The notes beneath the pieces were generated by a model, which worked only from the letters and a program-made list of their open reading frames with translations, ran no database searches and was not told where the DNA came from. Made by a program: the position numbers and the translations under genes. From positions 1 to 17,285 of the forward strand of contig CAZFMX010000068.1 in NCBI GenBank assembly GCA_964520425.1: a stretch of DNA of 17,285 bases. Reading direction: 5' to 3'. This document shows, piece after piece, positions 6,586 to 14,767 of the stretch. This DNA is from JAFGFY01 sp964520425. GTDB lineage: Bacteria; Desulfobacterota; DSM-4660; Desulfatiglandales; HGW-15. Position 1 is the stretch's first letter, and the number at the start of each line of letters is the position of its first letter.

Positions 6586-6634
6586 ATGTGAAGGTATGGG
6601 AAAGGTGGGAGAACGCCCAACATACTGAAGTGGT

Positions 6635-7438
6635 TCAATGGACGTCGCTTTTGTGCAACTGGGCCAACCACAGCTTCTCCATCTCAAAATCTTTCGCGCT
6701 ATCATATACGACATTTCGCATGGTCGGTTCCGTTTCCATGGCACGCAGGCCACGGTTTCGTCTTACATCGGGCAGGAAGCCGGCAACATCCTTCACCAAG
6801 TTCTTGAAATTGAAAAGGACATTATGCTGCATTCTATCCTCGAGGTAGGTGTAGTCGAAGGATTCTCCGATTACTCTCACGCTTTTTGAGGCATCCCTCG
6901 TGATCATATCAAGATAGAAACTCTGGGTTGTTCTTTCTTTCGTGACTTGCCTTTTCTTTGAACGCTCGTATGAGATGGCCACAGCAGTTATCGGAGATAT
7001 TCCGGTTCTCATCAACCACTTCTTGGCCTTCCCATCACGTGGCAGGTTTTGTGTCACCTTTTCCGTCTCGCCGATCTGCCCGGCGCAAAGCAGCACGATC
7101 TGATCCCAAGACAACGATCCATTTTTCCCTTCGTGTTGAAAAGTAAGCCCTTGAGGTTCTGGAACGGCTTTTCTCAAAATCCTTGGAGAAGGAAGTTTCA
7201 TCAGGTCATTGGCTGGCATGATAAAAGTATCGATCCCGACCTCATCAAAGGTTTGTTTCAGCTCTTCCGCCTTCTCAAGTCTCCCTGTCTTATTAAGAAG
7301 TCCCCAAAAACGCTTGACCCGCGTGGTAGCGTCCAAGCGAGGGATCCCCAAAGCTTGGCACAGAATTTCAGCCAATCGTGTCAGAACCAAATCTTCTGGG
7401 TTGCTCAGAATGAGATAAAAGGAAGGTTTATCCGTCAT
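6635..7438 (-). CDS. Unrecognised 267-residue protein
   Basis: I do not recognise the family. The product is basic, with no signal peptide and no membrane segment. Residues 1-85 look like a compact alpha/beta domain (strand FYLILSN, helix to about 28, a segment ATTRVKRFWGLLNKTGRLEK, helix, strand IDTFIMP), followed by a charged region. Around 105-155 are a hydrophobic strand (IVLLCAGQI) and a segment ending ITAVAISYE. The C-terminal part (residues 172-267) has a second alpha/beta-looking region, YLDMITRDASKSVRVIGESF. The start has AAAGGAG about 10 bases upstream. It lies 66 bases downstream of the membrane-anchored protein gene and may be the last gene of the operon that begins with the dikinase. 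Confidence 0.7.
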   Translation of the reverse strand: MTDKPSFYLILSNPEDLVLTRLAEILCQALGIPRLDATTRVKRFWGLLNKTGRLEKAEELKQTFDEVGIDTFIMPANDLMKLPSPRILRKAVPEPQGLTFQHEGKNGSLSWDQIVLLCAGQIGETEKVTQNLPRDGKAKKWLMRTGISPITAVAISYERSKKRQVTKERTTQSFYLDMITRDASKSVRVIGESFDYTYLEDRMQHNVLFNFKNLVKDVAGFLPDVRRNRGLRAMETEPTMRNVVYDSAKDFEMEKLWLAQLHKSDVH

Positions 7439-7504
7439 GTCGATTCAATCTCCTTTCTAATTTCTTGATCCCGAAATAAGAGAGATCCTTCTGAACAAAG
7501 ATGT

Positions 7505-7927
7505 CTACTCATGCCACACCCTATCGGGTGTCGCATGAATGAGCGTATGATTCTTGTCTTTCGCTTTCGCCGTAATAAGGAAAGTACTCTTGGAACCGCT
7601 ATAGGAGAAACCTGCGAAGTTTTTTCCGTCTGGGAGATTAGACGGCATACCGCTGTATTGGTCCATGATCTCCTCTATCTTTTCACAGAATTGATCGTAG
7701 TCTGTTGTCTTAAACGTTTCATCGTCGGTTTTGTCAAGATCATAGCCATCCCAAAGTATATCCAGGATCAGGACTATTCTTTCAACATCTTTCACCGCGA
7801 TATTGATTTGGACCTTGTTTGCTGTGTCAACGGCTTTGACCGCAAAGAAACCGGTCCACAGAAACTTTGCCCCCAGAATAGCTATGGCGAGGATAAGAAC
7901 TGCTCGTATTACTTTATTACCAGGCAT
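7505..7927 (-). CDS. Small membrane-anchored protein of unknown function
   Basis: The 140-residue product has one N-terminal transmembrane helix (about residues 8-27), preceded by Lys5 and Arg8, so the remainder should face the periplasm. The soluble part is acidic in the middle (DGYDLDKTDDETFKTTDYDQF) and ends with a strand-rich region (FAGFSYSGSKSTFLITAKAK). There are no metal-binding motifs and no lipobox; the single cysteine is in the acidic part. GAGGAC lies about 5 bases before the ATG. It follows the GAPDH-like gene by 83 bases on the same strand. I know no family that fits. A pilin is unlikely, because the prepilin cleavage signature is absent. Confidence 0.65.
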   Translation of the reverse strand: MPGNKVIRAVLILAIAILGAKFLWTGFFAVKAVDTANKVQINIAVKDVERIVLILDILWDGYDLDKTDDETFKTTDYDQFCEKIEEIMDQYSGMPSNLPDGKNFAGFSYSGSKSTFLITAKAKDKNHTLIHATPDRVWHE

Positions 7928-8010
7928 GAGTCCTCTATTGTGAGTTGACTCCCTCGTGAAATTCTTGGATTTGGATTGTCTCTATTGAAGTTGGGAGTCG
8001 CACAAGCCCA

Positions 8011-9279
8011 TCACATATTCTCTGCGATAGAGACCGTACGATCACCGAGCATATTGACATAACATCCCAGCTCATTGTCATACCAACCGTAGATGACGGC
8101 CTGTGTAATGGGGATCTTTACCAGTGTCTGTTCATCCTGCGCGAGAAGCTCTTTTCTGATTCCTTCCACTTTCTTTAAGTCGATGGAAACATTTGCTGTC
8201 CTGGTGTGGGTCTCATGCCCCTCTATGATCGCGGCGGCCCTGGGGACCCCGATAATATCTTCTGAGACATTCTGCTCTTCCGTGTAGTGTAGATAGCCGT
8301 TCGGATCATTCCTCGATGCCTCTTCATAGATTGTATTGATGGTGTCCCTTCGGATAGAGCCTCCTGATGACTCCTCCTGTAGATTGACGACTAGGATAAT
8401 AAGGGAGCCGGTGGTGGTGGGAATCCTTACGGATTCAGCGATAAACCCGATCTGTTTCATCTCGGGTATGACAAGGGCCAGGGTGTTGGCAGCGCCTGTT
8501 GTGGTCAGGATGATATTATTCAGGATACTCCTGTTTTTTCGCAGATCCGTGACCCCCGCTTTAGCGGGCCGATCCAGGACCTGCTGTGATCCGGTGGCTG
8601 CGTGGACCGTGGCCATGGAGGCTGTCAATATCTTCTTTGGACCGAAGGAATCGATGAGGGGCTTCATCATATGGGCCAGGCATGTGGTCGTGCAGGATGC
8701 ATTGGAGATCACATGATGGACACGGGGATCGTAATCATTGTCATTGATTCCCATGACCGTGGTGACGGCATCCTCAGGCATGGATTTACTCTTGTCTTTT
8801 ATCTTGAACGGTGCGGAAACAATAACCTTTTGGACGCCGGCATCGAAATGTCCTCTAATGGAGCCACCGGCATGATCCGGAGGCAGCGTGGGATCAAGGA
8901 ATTGACCCGTCGTATCTACAATAAGTTTTATGTCGTGTGCATCCCAGTCAATGTCTTTGGGATTTCTTGAATCCCTGAGAATCCTGACAGGAACCCCATC
9001 TATTCGCATGGTTCCATTTTCATCATTCAGGTCCGCAATGAGACGTTTCGACCTGTGGCCATACAGATAGGTATGAAGGGAGCCGTAGGTGGAATCTCTC
9101 TCTATGTAATGGGCCAGATCCGCAATGGAAGATCCCACTCTTCTCCCCATATTGATAATGATTTCACTAAAGTATTTGCGCCCCACGTGATGCCAAAGGG
9201 TCAACTTGCCGATTCTTCCAAGACCGTTTATCCCCAGGGACATTCCATCTCCTTTTCCATACTCAGGCATCTTTTCCAT
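8011..9279 (-). CDS. Divergent glyceraldehyde-3-phosphate dehydrogenase-like protein
   Basis: The 422-residue product is GAPDH-related: INGLGRIGK near the N-terminus, the catalytic SNASCTTTC with Cys196, the base His226 in ATVHAATG, the substrate-binding Arg285 in RIPTTTG, and WYDNELG at 399-405. It is about 90 residues longer than the usual 330, with extra sequence near 131-145 and about 340-390. The Asp that normally binds the NAD ribose is replaced (IIINMGRR instead of INDxxD), which suggests altered cofactor preference, and RGGRGA is changed to LRKNRS, which affects phosphate binding. Catalytic residues are otherwise intact. Two starts are plausible: 9279, with AGGAGG inside the end of the previous gene and 8-base spacing, and 9243, with AAAAGGAG and 5-base spacing, which gives the family-typical MSLGINGLGRIG start. 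Translation is probably coupled to the dikinase gene 5 bases upstream. Confidence 0.85.
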   Translation of the reverse strand: MEKMPEYGKGDGMSLGINGLGRIGKLTLWHHVGRKYFSEIIINMGRRVGSSIADLAHYIERDSTYGSLHTYLYGHRSKRLIADLNDENGTMRIDGVPVRILRDSRNPKDIDWDAHDIKLIVDTTGQFLDPTLPPDHAGGSIRGHFDAGVQKVIVSAPFKIKDKSKSMPEDAVTTVMGINDNDYDPRVHHVISNASCTTTCLAHMMKPLIDSFGPKKILTASMATVHAATGSQQVLDRPAKAGVTDLRKNRSILNNIILTTTGAANTLALVIPEMKQIGFIAESVRIPTTTGSLIILVVNLQEESSGGSIRRDTINTIYEEASRNDPNGYLHYTEEQNVSEDIIGVPRAAAIIEGHETHTRTANVSIDLKKVEGIRKELLAQDEQTLVKIPITQAVIYGWYDNELGCYVNMLGDRTVSIAENM

Positions 9280-9284
9280 GATGA

Positions 9285-12200
9285 CTACCTCCTCGCCACT
9301 TCTTCCATCTCCATTTTCCCTGAATAGACCGACCCTTCTCTCCCATCTATACTCATCCAGTCTCCCGAAGAAAGGTGAATGTCATCCAGGGAACAGCTGC
9401 TGTCCTTTTCCAGGCAGAGAAGGTTCGGAATTCCCACCACACACGTCTTGCCCAGCCTATGGGCGACAATGGCTGCGTGGGAGGTGGAGCCTCCCCTGGC
9501 TGTCAGCAACCCGTCCGCTCCGTAGATTTCCTTTATATCGTCCGGGACCGTATCTCCTCTTACAAGGATTAAAGACGTCTCGGGTTCCTTTTTTCTCCAT
9601 TCCTCGAGTTCGGTGAGATTAAAGATCACCCTTCCCGTCATGGCACCGCCACTCACGCCAATTCCATGACCCAATCTCGCAGACTCCGTCTCCGGAGTCG
9701 TGACAAAAGACAGGACCTTTTTCCTCTCCCGGATGGCCATATCTCTGGTCTGGAGAAAGTAGAGGTCCTTTTTCCGGATTGATTCAAAAGTGAACTCCAT
9801 TTCCTGGGGCCCCCATTTCCTGTTGTAGATAAGGTCCTTGGCCAATTCCCTCATGGTGTGATAGATCTCCGGAAAATGAATCTCCAGGGTGATGTCGTTT
9901 GTCCTGTTTTCGGCCTCGGCCTGTTTCCTGGAGATGGGAAGAGTATTCACCAGACCTGATACCACATCTTCACCCTGGTTTCCTAGAGTGAAATCTCCCC
10001 ACAGATTGACCATGTCTCCTGACCATCGTGGGCTATGCGTAAAGACCACGCCCGCGCCTGATTGTTGGGATAGATTGCCGAAGACCATGGTCTGTACCGT
10101 CACGGCCGTTCCCCAGTCATCAGAGATCCTCATGATCTTCCGATAGGTCTTTGCCTTGGATGTGTTCCACGAGTCAAATACCTTTGTTATGCAGACATAG
10201 AGTTGCTCGAAGGGGGATTCTTCGATCTTAATGGTGTGATCGAGTATGAAACTCTTATAGGCAAGGGCCACTTTTTCCATCTGATCTCCGGTAAAGTCCC
10301 TTTTATAGGGAATGCCCAGTTCCTTTTTGAATCGAGCAATAATGTCATCAAAATCATTTCGGGGGAGTCCAAAGACCATGCCGTAGGACTGAAGGAATCG
10401 CCTGTAGCAATCCCACGCGAACCATTCCTGTCCTGTGAGTTTGATGATTCCTTGAACAATATCCTCATTGATTCCCACGTCGAGGAATGTATCCATCATT
10501 CCGGGTTGGGATATTGGGGCGCCGCTTCTGACGGAGAGAAGAAAGGGATTCTTGGGATCACCAAATGATTTGCCCGTCAACCTCTCAAGATTAGATATCT
10601 CGAGGGCCAATTGAGCCTTCAGGTTCTTTTCCGCCGGTGAATATGAATCGATGACCTCGCGTCTTCTGAAGATCTCGGTGGTGATAATAAAACCTGGAGG
10701 CACGGGAAAACCATATCGACTCAACCTGACAAGATTCAGTCCTTTGTTGCCGAGATAGATCACACCTGACACCGGCTTCTTTACGGGGTTTATGGGCGTA
10801 ATGGCCTTTTTGGGATCATAGTTTAAGAGTTGCTGCAGCCTTTCGGGACGGAGTCTGTCTGCCTGTTGAAACAGCGTTTTCATGATCCGGCTCAGGAAAA
10901 GATCAAGTTGCTGAAGTCCCAGAGCCGATGAGATTCTTTCCCTCAAAAAAATTTCTGTTACCCTGTGGACAAGCTTGTCCTGTTCCATGTCCGCTTCTTG
11001 TGGCCTGTACTTGGGAAGCAGGACATCAGCGGGAAGCTGCTGGAGTATCTTGATGAGATTCGGTTCATGGATGTTGTTGTAGTAATCATTTACAATGTTC
11101 CTGACAGCCTGAGACAGGCCTCGAAAAATATCGAGAAATTGGGTGAAAGAAAAATCCATCACACCGAGGGCTCGGGAAAGGAGGTCCAGCTGACTCTCCA
11201 TCTCTGCGGAGAGGATGCCGCCCAGTTTCAGGGCCTGATAGAAAAGGGTCAGATAGTCGTAGATTTGGGAAAAGGTGTCCCTCGTAATAACTTCAAGGTC
11301 GATCTTGTCGACAAGCTCCTCGAACAAGATGTTCACGAGTGCTTCGAGACGAAAGGTAAGGCCCAGGGCATCGAATTTCATCTCGTGATAACTCCCATAC
11401 ATGGAGGGAATATCTACGGTGAAGTGCCTCTTATGATATATATCCTCCCTGATTTCGAATTCCTCGGAAGAGAGCACAGTCTCCTTCAGGATCTCAAGGT
11501 ATGCCAGTAATCTGATAAGCCGCTTCTCATAGTTCGGTTCATCAAGGGCTGTTCGGAGCTTGTCAATATCCGGAAAGGTGTTGGGCTGAATCTGCTTGAG
11601 ATGGTTCTCCAATTCCAGATATCCCAGGTTGTATTTCTGATAGAGAAGCCTGTAGAGGCTGATGGCCAGTTCCACGCGCTCCTGATCCGTTTTTGATATC
11701 CCTGGTATCTCACTCGCAACATGCTTTATCTGCTCTTCATGAATCTTCAAGAGATCACTGATTCTGGCGATCCCTTCTTGTTGAAAGAGGTGCCGGATTA
11801 TTACGTGAATCCCATCCACATAAGGCCCTTCCGTCTCGATCTGTTGATAGACGCTTGAAGGGATAAAGGGCTTAAAACCCCTTTTCTTTTTAGTCCTCCA
11901 GAATTCCAGGATTCCTTCCATCAGATTGATGATCTGATTGCTGCTTTCTACATGGCTTTGTTTTCTCAGAAAATGTATCAGTACATCTTTTCGAGAACAG
12001 ATCTCATCTATCTTGGTGGAGATCTCCCTCAGCTGCCCCTCCGCTCCGATATCGTTGAAATAGGCGGGGAAGAGCCGGGTCAACTGCTTGACCAGATTAT
12101 AGACCGGTGTGATATCGCTGTTTAGAAGACCGGTGATATCACGGGAGAAGAGGTCCGTATCCCGTATGAATACACCCCCCAAGGAGAGATGGATAATCAG

Positions 12201-13472
12201 GGAAGAAAGTAATTTCTTGGACCATTTTGGATTCAGCTCAATGAGTTCCAACCAGGTCCGGATGTTTTGGATGTGGGCGGCATTGATGCGCACCTGCCAG
12301 TTATCGCCTACACCTCTGAAGTCAGGGGATTGAAATCCAAGGTCCACGACTGCATCCATAAAGAAGTCCACGAGATCACTCTCATCCGTTTTGTATACGG
12401 CTTTCCCCATGTTGAGAACGCAGTTGAGGGCGGTGCCCGGGTATTTCAAGACATTCTTTTTCAGAATATCAAAGGTCTTCCCAATCAATGGTTGCAGATC
12501 CTCGGGTTTTTCTTGATCTATCAGCCATGTAAGGGTTCGGTTGATATCCCTCAATGCCTCTTCATGTATTGATGACAAACCCGCATCTTTCATGATGCGG
12601 AAGAGAAAGATCAGCTTCCAATATCTTCCCCAGGCAGGGTCCTTTTCTGTTCTTTGAAGCTTTTGAGGAATATCCCTGTAGATACCTACTATCTGTCTGT
12701 ACCCGGGAAGCTGAACGAGTTCTTTCAAAAGAGCAACGGAGCCTTTTGCCATTTTGTTGACAGCGGATTCAAGTCTGTCTTGGTATCTTTTGAGATGATC
12801 ATGGGATATGGGGCTAAACATGTCCCATATTATTCCCGACCGAGTGGACGATTGATTCGTCTCCTTCGTAAACCATTCGAAGGGGTCCTCTTGACTCAGC
12901 CAATGAGAATAGGAATATCTCAGGTATTTGATGAGAAGTGGGTTGATGGAATCAAAACCGTTGTCAGTAGATATCCTTTCCTGCAGCTCGGCGGCCAATC
13001 GATCGATTTGGTAGAAACTCTGCACGAACAGGTGGAAGTCTTCATCTTTGAGTTTGTGAATGGATAGGAAAGCATGATCAAGCACAGGCAAGAATTTTGG
13101 CAGGTCCTCCCCTGAATCCTTGATTATCTTTCGGAGGAAGAGTAGGAGATTGTCCGCAGCATCTGATTTGACTTCCCCATCCTGAGAGGCCTCCAAGGCT
13201 TCAAGGAAGATGTCAATGTATATACTTGCTGCATCCGGTCCCCTAGGATGTGTTTTCAGGAGGTGATAGTAGCCAAGGACATAGCCTCGAGCCTCTTTCA
13301 CGATGAATTGCCAGTTTTTGTAAGGGTGACATAACTCCGTCAAGAAGACATTCAGCCCCTCCATGATTCCCTCATATGGGGACATGACTTCCTGGAGAGT
13401 GCCGTACTTTTCGCTTATCGTGACATCAACACGACTTTGTTCAATGTTGACTTCGAGGGCCTTGGAAGGCAT
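9285..13472 (-). CDS. PPDK-like dikinase with large helical N-terminus and no PEP/pyruvate barrel
   Basis: From the ATG at 13472 the product has 1395 residues. Residues 1 to about 900 are predominantly helical and match no family I recognise. Then comes an ATP-grasp region of the pyruvate phosphate dikinase type (about 908-1245): NKGLNLVRL, FPVPPGFIITT, SVRSGAPISQPGMMDT, ISDDWGTAVTVQTMVFGN, NQGEDVVSG, and MEFTF...LQTRD. The C-terminal phosphohistidine domain carries ARGGSTSHAAIVAHRLGK, with His1332 as the phosphorylated residue. PPDK and PEP synthase continue with a barrel that binds PEP/pyruvate; here the protein stops 63 residues after His1332, so the acceptor must be different or supplied by the N-terminus or a partner. 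A longer frame reaches a TTG at 13667 inside a dispersed repeat and upstream of the likely promoter, so it is rejected; 13472 has AGGAG with about 7-base spacing. The GAPDH-like gene follows after 5 bases. Confidence 0.88.
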   Translation of the reverse strand: MPSKALEVNIEQSRVDVTISEKYGTLQEVMSPYEGIMEGLNVFLTELCHPYKNWQFIVKEARGYVLGYYHLLKTHPRGPDAASIYIDIFLEALEASQDGEVKSDAADNLLLFLRKIIKDSGEDLPKFLPVLDHAFLSIHKLKDEDFHLFVQSFYQIDRLAAELQERISTDNGFDSINPLLIKYLRYSYSHWLSQEDPFEWFTKETNQSSTRSGIIWDMFSPISHDHLKRYQDRLESAVNKMAKGSVALLKELVQLPGYRQIVGIYRDIPQKLQRTEKDPAWGRYWKLIFLFRIMKDAGLSSIHEEALRDINRTLTWLIDQEKPEDLQPLIGKTFDILKKNVLKYPGTALNCVLNMGKAVYKTDESDLVDFFMDAVVDLGFQSPDFRGVGDNWQVRINAAHIQNIRTWLELIELNPKWSKKLLSSLIIHLSLGGVFIRDTDLFSRDITGLLNSDITPVYNLVKQLTRLFPAYFNDIGAEGQLREISTKIDEICSRKDVLIHFLRKQSHVESSNQIINLMEGILEFWRTKKKRGFKPFIPSSVYQQIETEGPYVDGIHVIIRHLFQQEGIARISDLLKIHEEQIKHVASEIPGISKTDQERVELAISLYRLLYQKYNLGYLELENHLKQIQPNTFPDIDKLRTALDEPNYEKRLIRLLAYLEILKETVLSSEEFEIREDIYHKRHFTVDIPSMYGSYHEMKFDALGLTFRLEALVNILFEELVDKIDLEVITRDTFSQIYDYLTLFYQALKLGGILSAEMESQLDLLSRALGVMDFSFTQFLDIFRGLSQAVRNIVNDYYNNIHEPNLIKILQQLPADVLLPKYRPQEADMEQDKLVHRVTEIFLRERISSALGLQQLDLFLSRIMKTLFQQADRLRPERLQQLLNYDPKKAITPINPVKKPVSGVIYLGNKGLNLVRLSRYGFPVPPGFIITTEIFRRREVIDSYSPAEKNLKAQLALEISNLERLTGKSFGDPKNPFLLSVRSGAPISQPGMMDTFLDVGINEDIVQGIIKLTGQEWFAWDCYRRFLQSYGMVFGLPRNDFDDIIARFKKELGIPYKRDFTGDQMEKVALAYKSFILDHTIKIEESPFEQLYVCITKVFDSWNTSKAKTYRKIMRISDDWGTAVTVQTMVFGNLSQQSGAGVVFTHSPRWSGDMVNLWGDFTLGNQGEDVVSGLVNTLPISRKQAEAENRTNDITLEIHFPEIYHTMRELAKDLIYNRKWGPQEMEFTFESIRKKDLYFLQTRDMAIRERKKVLSFVTTPETESARLGHGIGVSGGAMTGRVIFNLTELEEWRKKEPETSLILVRGDTVPDDIKEIYGADGLLTARGGSTSHAAIVAHRLGKTCVVGIPNLLCLEKDSSCSLDDIHLSSGDWMSIDGREGSVYSGKMEMEEVARR

Positions 13473-13590
13473 CTTCACTCTCCTCTCGATGTTGAGTGAA
13501 AAGACTTCATAAAACTGGAATAGATCTGTTTTCGGTTTGAATGTTCGCCTGTGTTTCTCTCTCAAGTCTTCAAAAAAAATGCCTTTATTG

Positions 13591-13619
13591 ATATTAAGAT
13601 AAATGATTTTCCGGCGCAA
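13591..13619 (-). promoter_or_regulatory. Weak candidate promoter for the dikinase operon
   Basis: On the - strand, TTGCGC (13619-13614), a 17-base spacer and TAATAT (13596-13591) give 4 of 6 matches to each consensus box. The start site would lie near 13584, about 110 bases before the ATG at 13472. It is a modest match and could be chance. Confidence 0.3.
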
Positions 13620-13654
13620 GTAAATACTGGAGGTTGTTCTCTCAGCTAGTTGGG

Positions 13655-13723
13655 AGAAAGGGGTCAAGGGATTGTTTTGTCGTACTCGAACCCTTGGACC
13701 CTCGAATCCTTGAATCCTTAGCC
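13655..13723. repeat. Dispersed intergenic repeat, second family, copy 2 (inverted)
   Basis: The reverse complement reads GGCTAAGGATTCAAGGATTC, then CCAAGGGTTCGAG, then CCCTTGACCCCTTTC, matching the repeat at 3935-3990. It also holds a short imperfect tandem repeat, TCGAACCCTTGGACCC followed by TCGAATCCTTGAATCC. The TTG sometimes read as a start for the dikinase frame lies inside it, at 13667. Confidence 0.65.
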
Positions 13724-13882
13724 TATGATTTCATCGGCTGACTGAACTCTGACAGCGAGAGCGTTAAAATGTTACTCCTTTATGGTGGGAATAAACATGA
13801 TGAATTGATTTGAATATTGATTCGAAAATTGCTAGAAATTAAAAGACATCGGTGAATTTATTTAAAGGAGGGTGTGATAAAG

Positions 13883-14539
13883 ATGCTCAAACTAGGTGAA
13901 AAGGGGGCCATACCACAACGAGACAAGCAGACTTATGCTATTGCACCGCACATTCCCTGTGGCGTCGTGACTCCTGACCTTCTGCGAAAACTGGCGGATG
14001 TTGCTGAAAAATATGAAGCCCAGGCGATGAAGATCACCGGTGCGTCCCGGATCGCCATTGTTGGACTCAAGGAAGAGGACGTCGACAGTGTGTGGGAAGA
14101 GTTGGGAATGGACAAAGGCGCCGCAGTGGGCCTATGCGTGCGCAGCATCCGGGCCTGCCCAGGGAACAGCTTTTGTTCAATCGGTAAACAGGATGCATTA
14201 GGAATGGGCATGAAACTGGATGCAGAATATCACGGCTATGAACTCCCGGGAAAATTCAAGATGGCCGTTTCAGGCTGTAAACTCTCGTGTTCAGAGTCCT
14301 GGGTCAGAGACGTCGGACTCATCGGTGAGGCCGACGGGTGGCGTCTGGTAGTCGGAGGGAATGTCGGTGCCAGTCCTCGCATCGCCAATGAACTCGTAAC
14401 AGGTTTGAATGACACCCAGGCCATGGAATCAGTGAAGAAGATCGTTGAATTCTATCGAGCAAATGCCAAGAAGGGTGAACGCCTGGGTAAGATGATCGAC
14501 CGGATGGGAATCGAGCCCTTGAAAGAATCTATTTCCTAG
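13883..14539 (+). CDS. Small (assimilatory-type, low-spin) siroheme sulfite reductase
   Basis: The product from the ATG at 13883 has 218 residues, the size of the monomeric low-spin sulfite reductase known from Desulfovibrio vulgaris. The siroheme/4Fe-4S ligands follow the family pattern Cys-x5-Cys (ACPGNSFCS, Cys92 and Cys98) and Cys-x3-Cys (SGCKLSCSES, Cys132 and Cys136). The N-terminal part has the half-repeat typical of sulfite/nitrite reductases (KQTYAIAPHIPCGVVTPDLL), and the family segment VGGNVGASPRIA is at 157-168. The ribosome-binding site AAAGGAGGG at 13864-13872 fits the ATG at 13883 and is too close to the GTG at 13874. It should catalyse six-electron reduction of sulfite to sulfide in the cytoplasm, but its cell role is not settled; detoxification and assimilation are both possible. 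There are no neighbouring electron-carrier genes in this window. Confidence 0.9.
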   Translation: MLKLGEKGAIPQRDKQTYAIAPHIPCGVVTPDLLRKLADVAEKYEAQAMKITGASRIAIVGLKEEDVDSVWEELGMDKGAAVGLCVRSIRACPGNSFCSIGKQDALGMGMKLDAEYHGYELPGKFKMAVSGCKLSCSESWVRDVGLIGEADGWRLVVGGNVGASPRIANELVTGLNDTQAMESVKKIVEFYRANAKKGERLGKMIDRMGIEPLKESIS

Positions 14540-14641
14540 ATCCTATCACTGCACAGATTCAAAGGGGGCATGGAAGACGCCCAAGCCTATTACCGCCCCC
14601 AAAGAGGACAACGTTCGGTGGACAGGCACAAGGAATGCTAG

Positions 14642-14767
14642 TCGCTGTGGGTACATTGTTCGTGGGGCTGCTTCATAATATGCAAAGTTATGGTGCCGTT
14701 CCACGACCTCTGGATAGATGGTGGTGAAACTGAAAAGAGACCCCCGTGTCCCCCCAACGTGTCATAG
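14642..14767 (+). pseudogene. Possible gene remnant related to the right window edge
   Basis: After the TAG at 14639-14641 the frame reads SLWVHCSWGCFIICKVMVPF and continues HDLWIDGG to a stop at 14765. Its section GCxxxCxxxVPFHxLWxDG matches, position for position, the - strand frame at 17284-17174 (GCSKACINLVPFHYLWADGD). All the codons shared by the two copies are identical at their third bases, so the match may equally be DNA-level. No intact start for a full gene exists here, so I call it a remnant with low confidence. Confidence 0.3.
14666..14745 (+). repeat. Diverged inverted repeat, copy at left
   Basis: The 80 bases from GGCTGCTTC to GACCCCC match the reverse complement of 17206-17284 at roughly 78 percent with one single-base gap. 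The best part is GGTGCCGTTCCAC, then ACCTCTGG, then AGATGGTG. Confidence 0.7.

Larger units (their letters stand above)
13473..13882. other. Divergent intergenic region, dikinase operon/sulfite reductase
   Basis: This 410-base region separates two divergently transcribed units. It contains a candidate - strand promoter (listed separately), the second-family repeat at 13655-13723 and an AT-rich stretch at about 13790-13870 before the sulfite reductase. A weak + strand pair TTGAAT at 13810-13815 and TAGAAA at 13833-13838 has 17-base spacing, but I do not call it a promoter. Confidence 0.4.

Noticed and set aside
7933..7987. Direct repeat CTCTATTG and inverted arms GACTCCC/GGGAGTC between the GAPDH-like and membrane-protein genes
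   Set aside because: Arms are short with a loop of about 40 bases and no T-run, so chance is likely.
13473..13667. N-terminal extension of the dikinase from a TTG
   Set aside because: The TTG is within a dispersed repeat and upstream of the candidate promoter; ATG 13472 has a strong ribosome-binding site.
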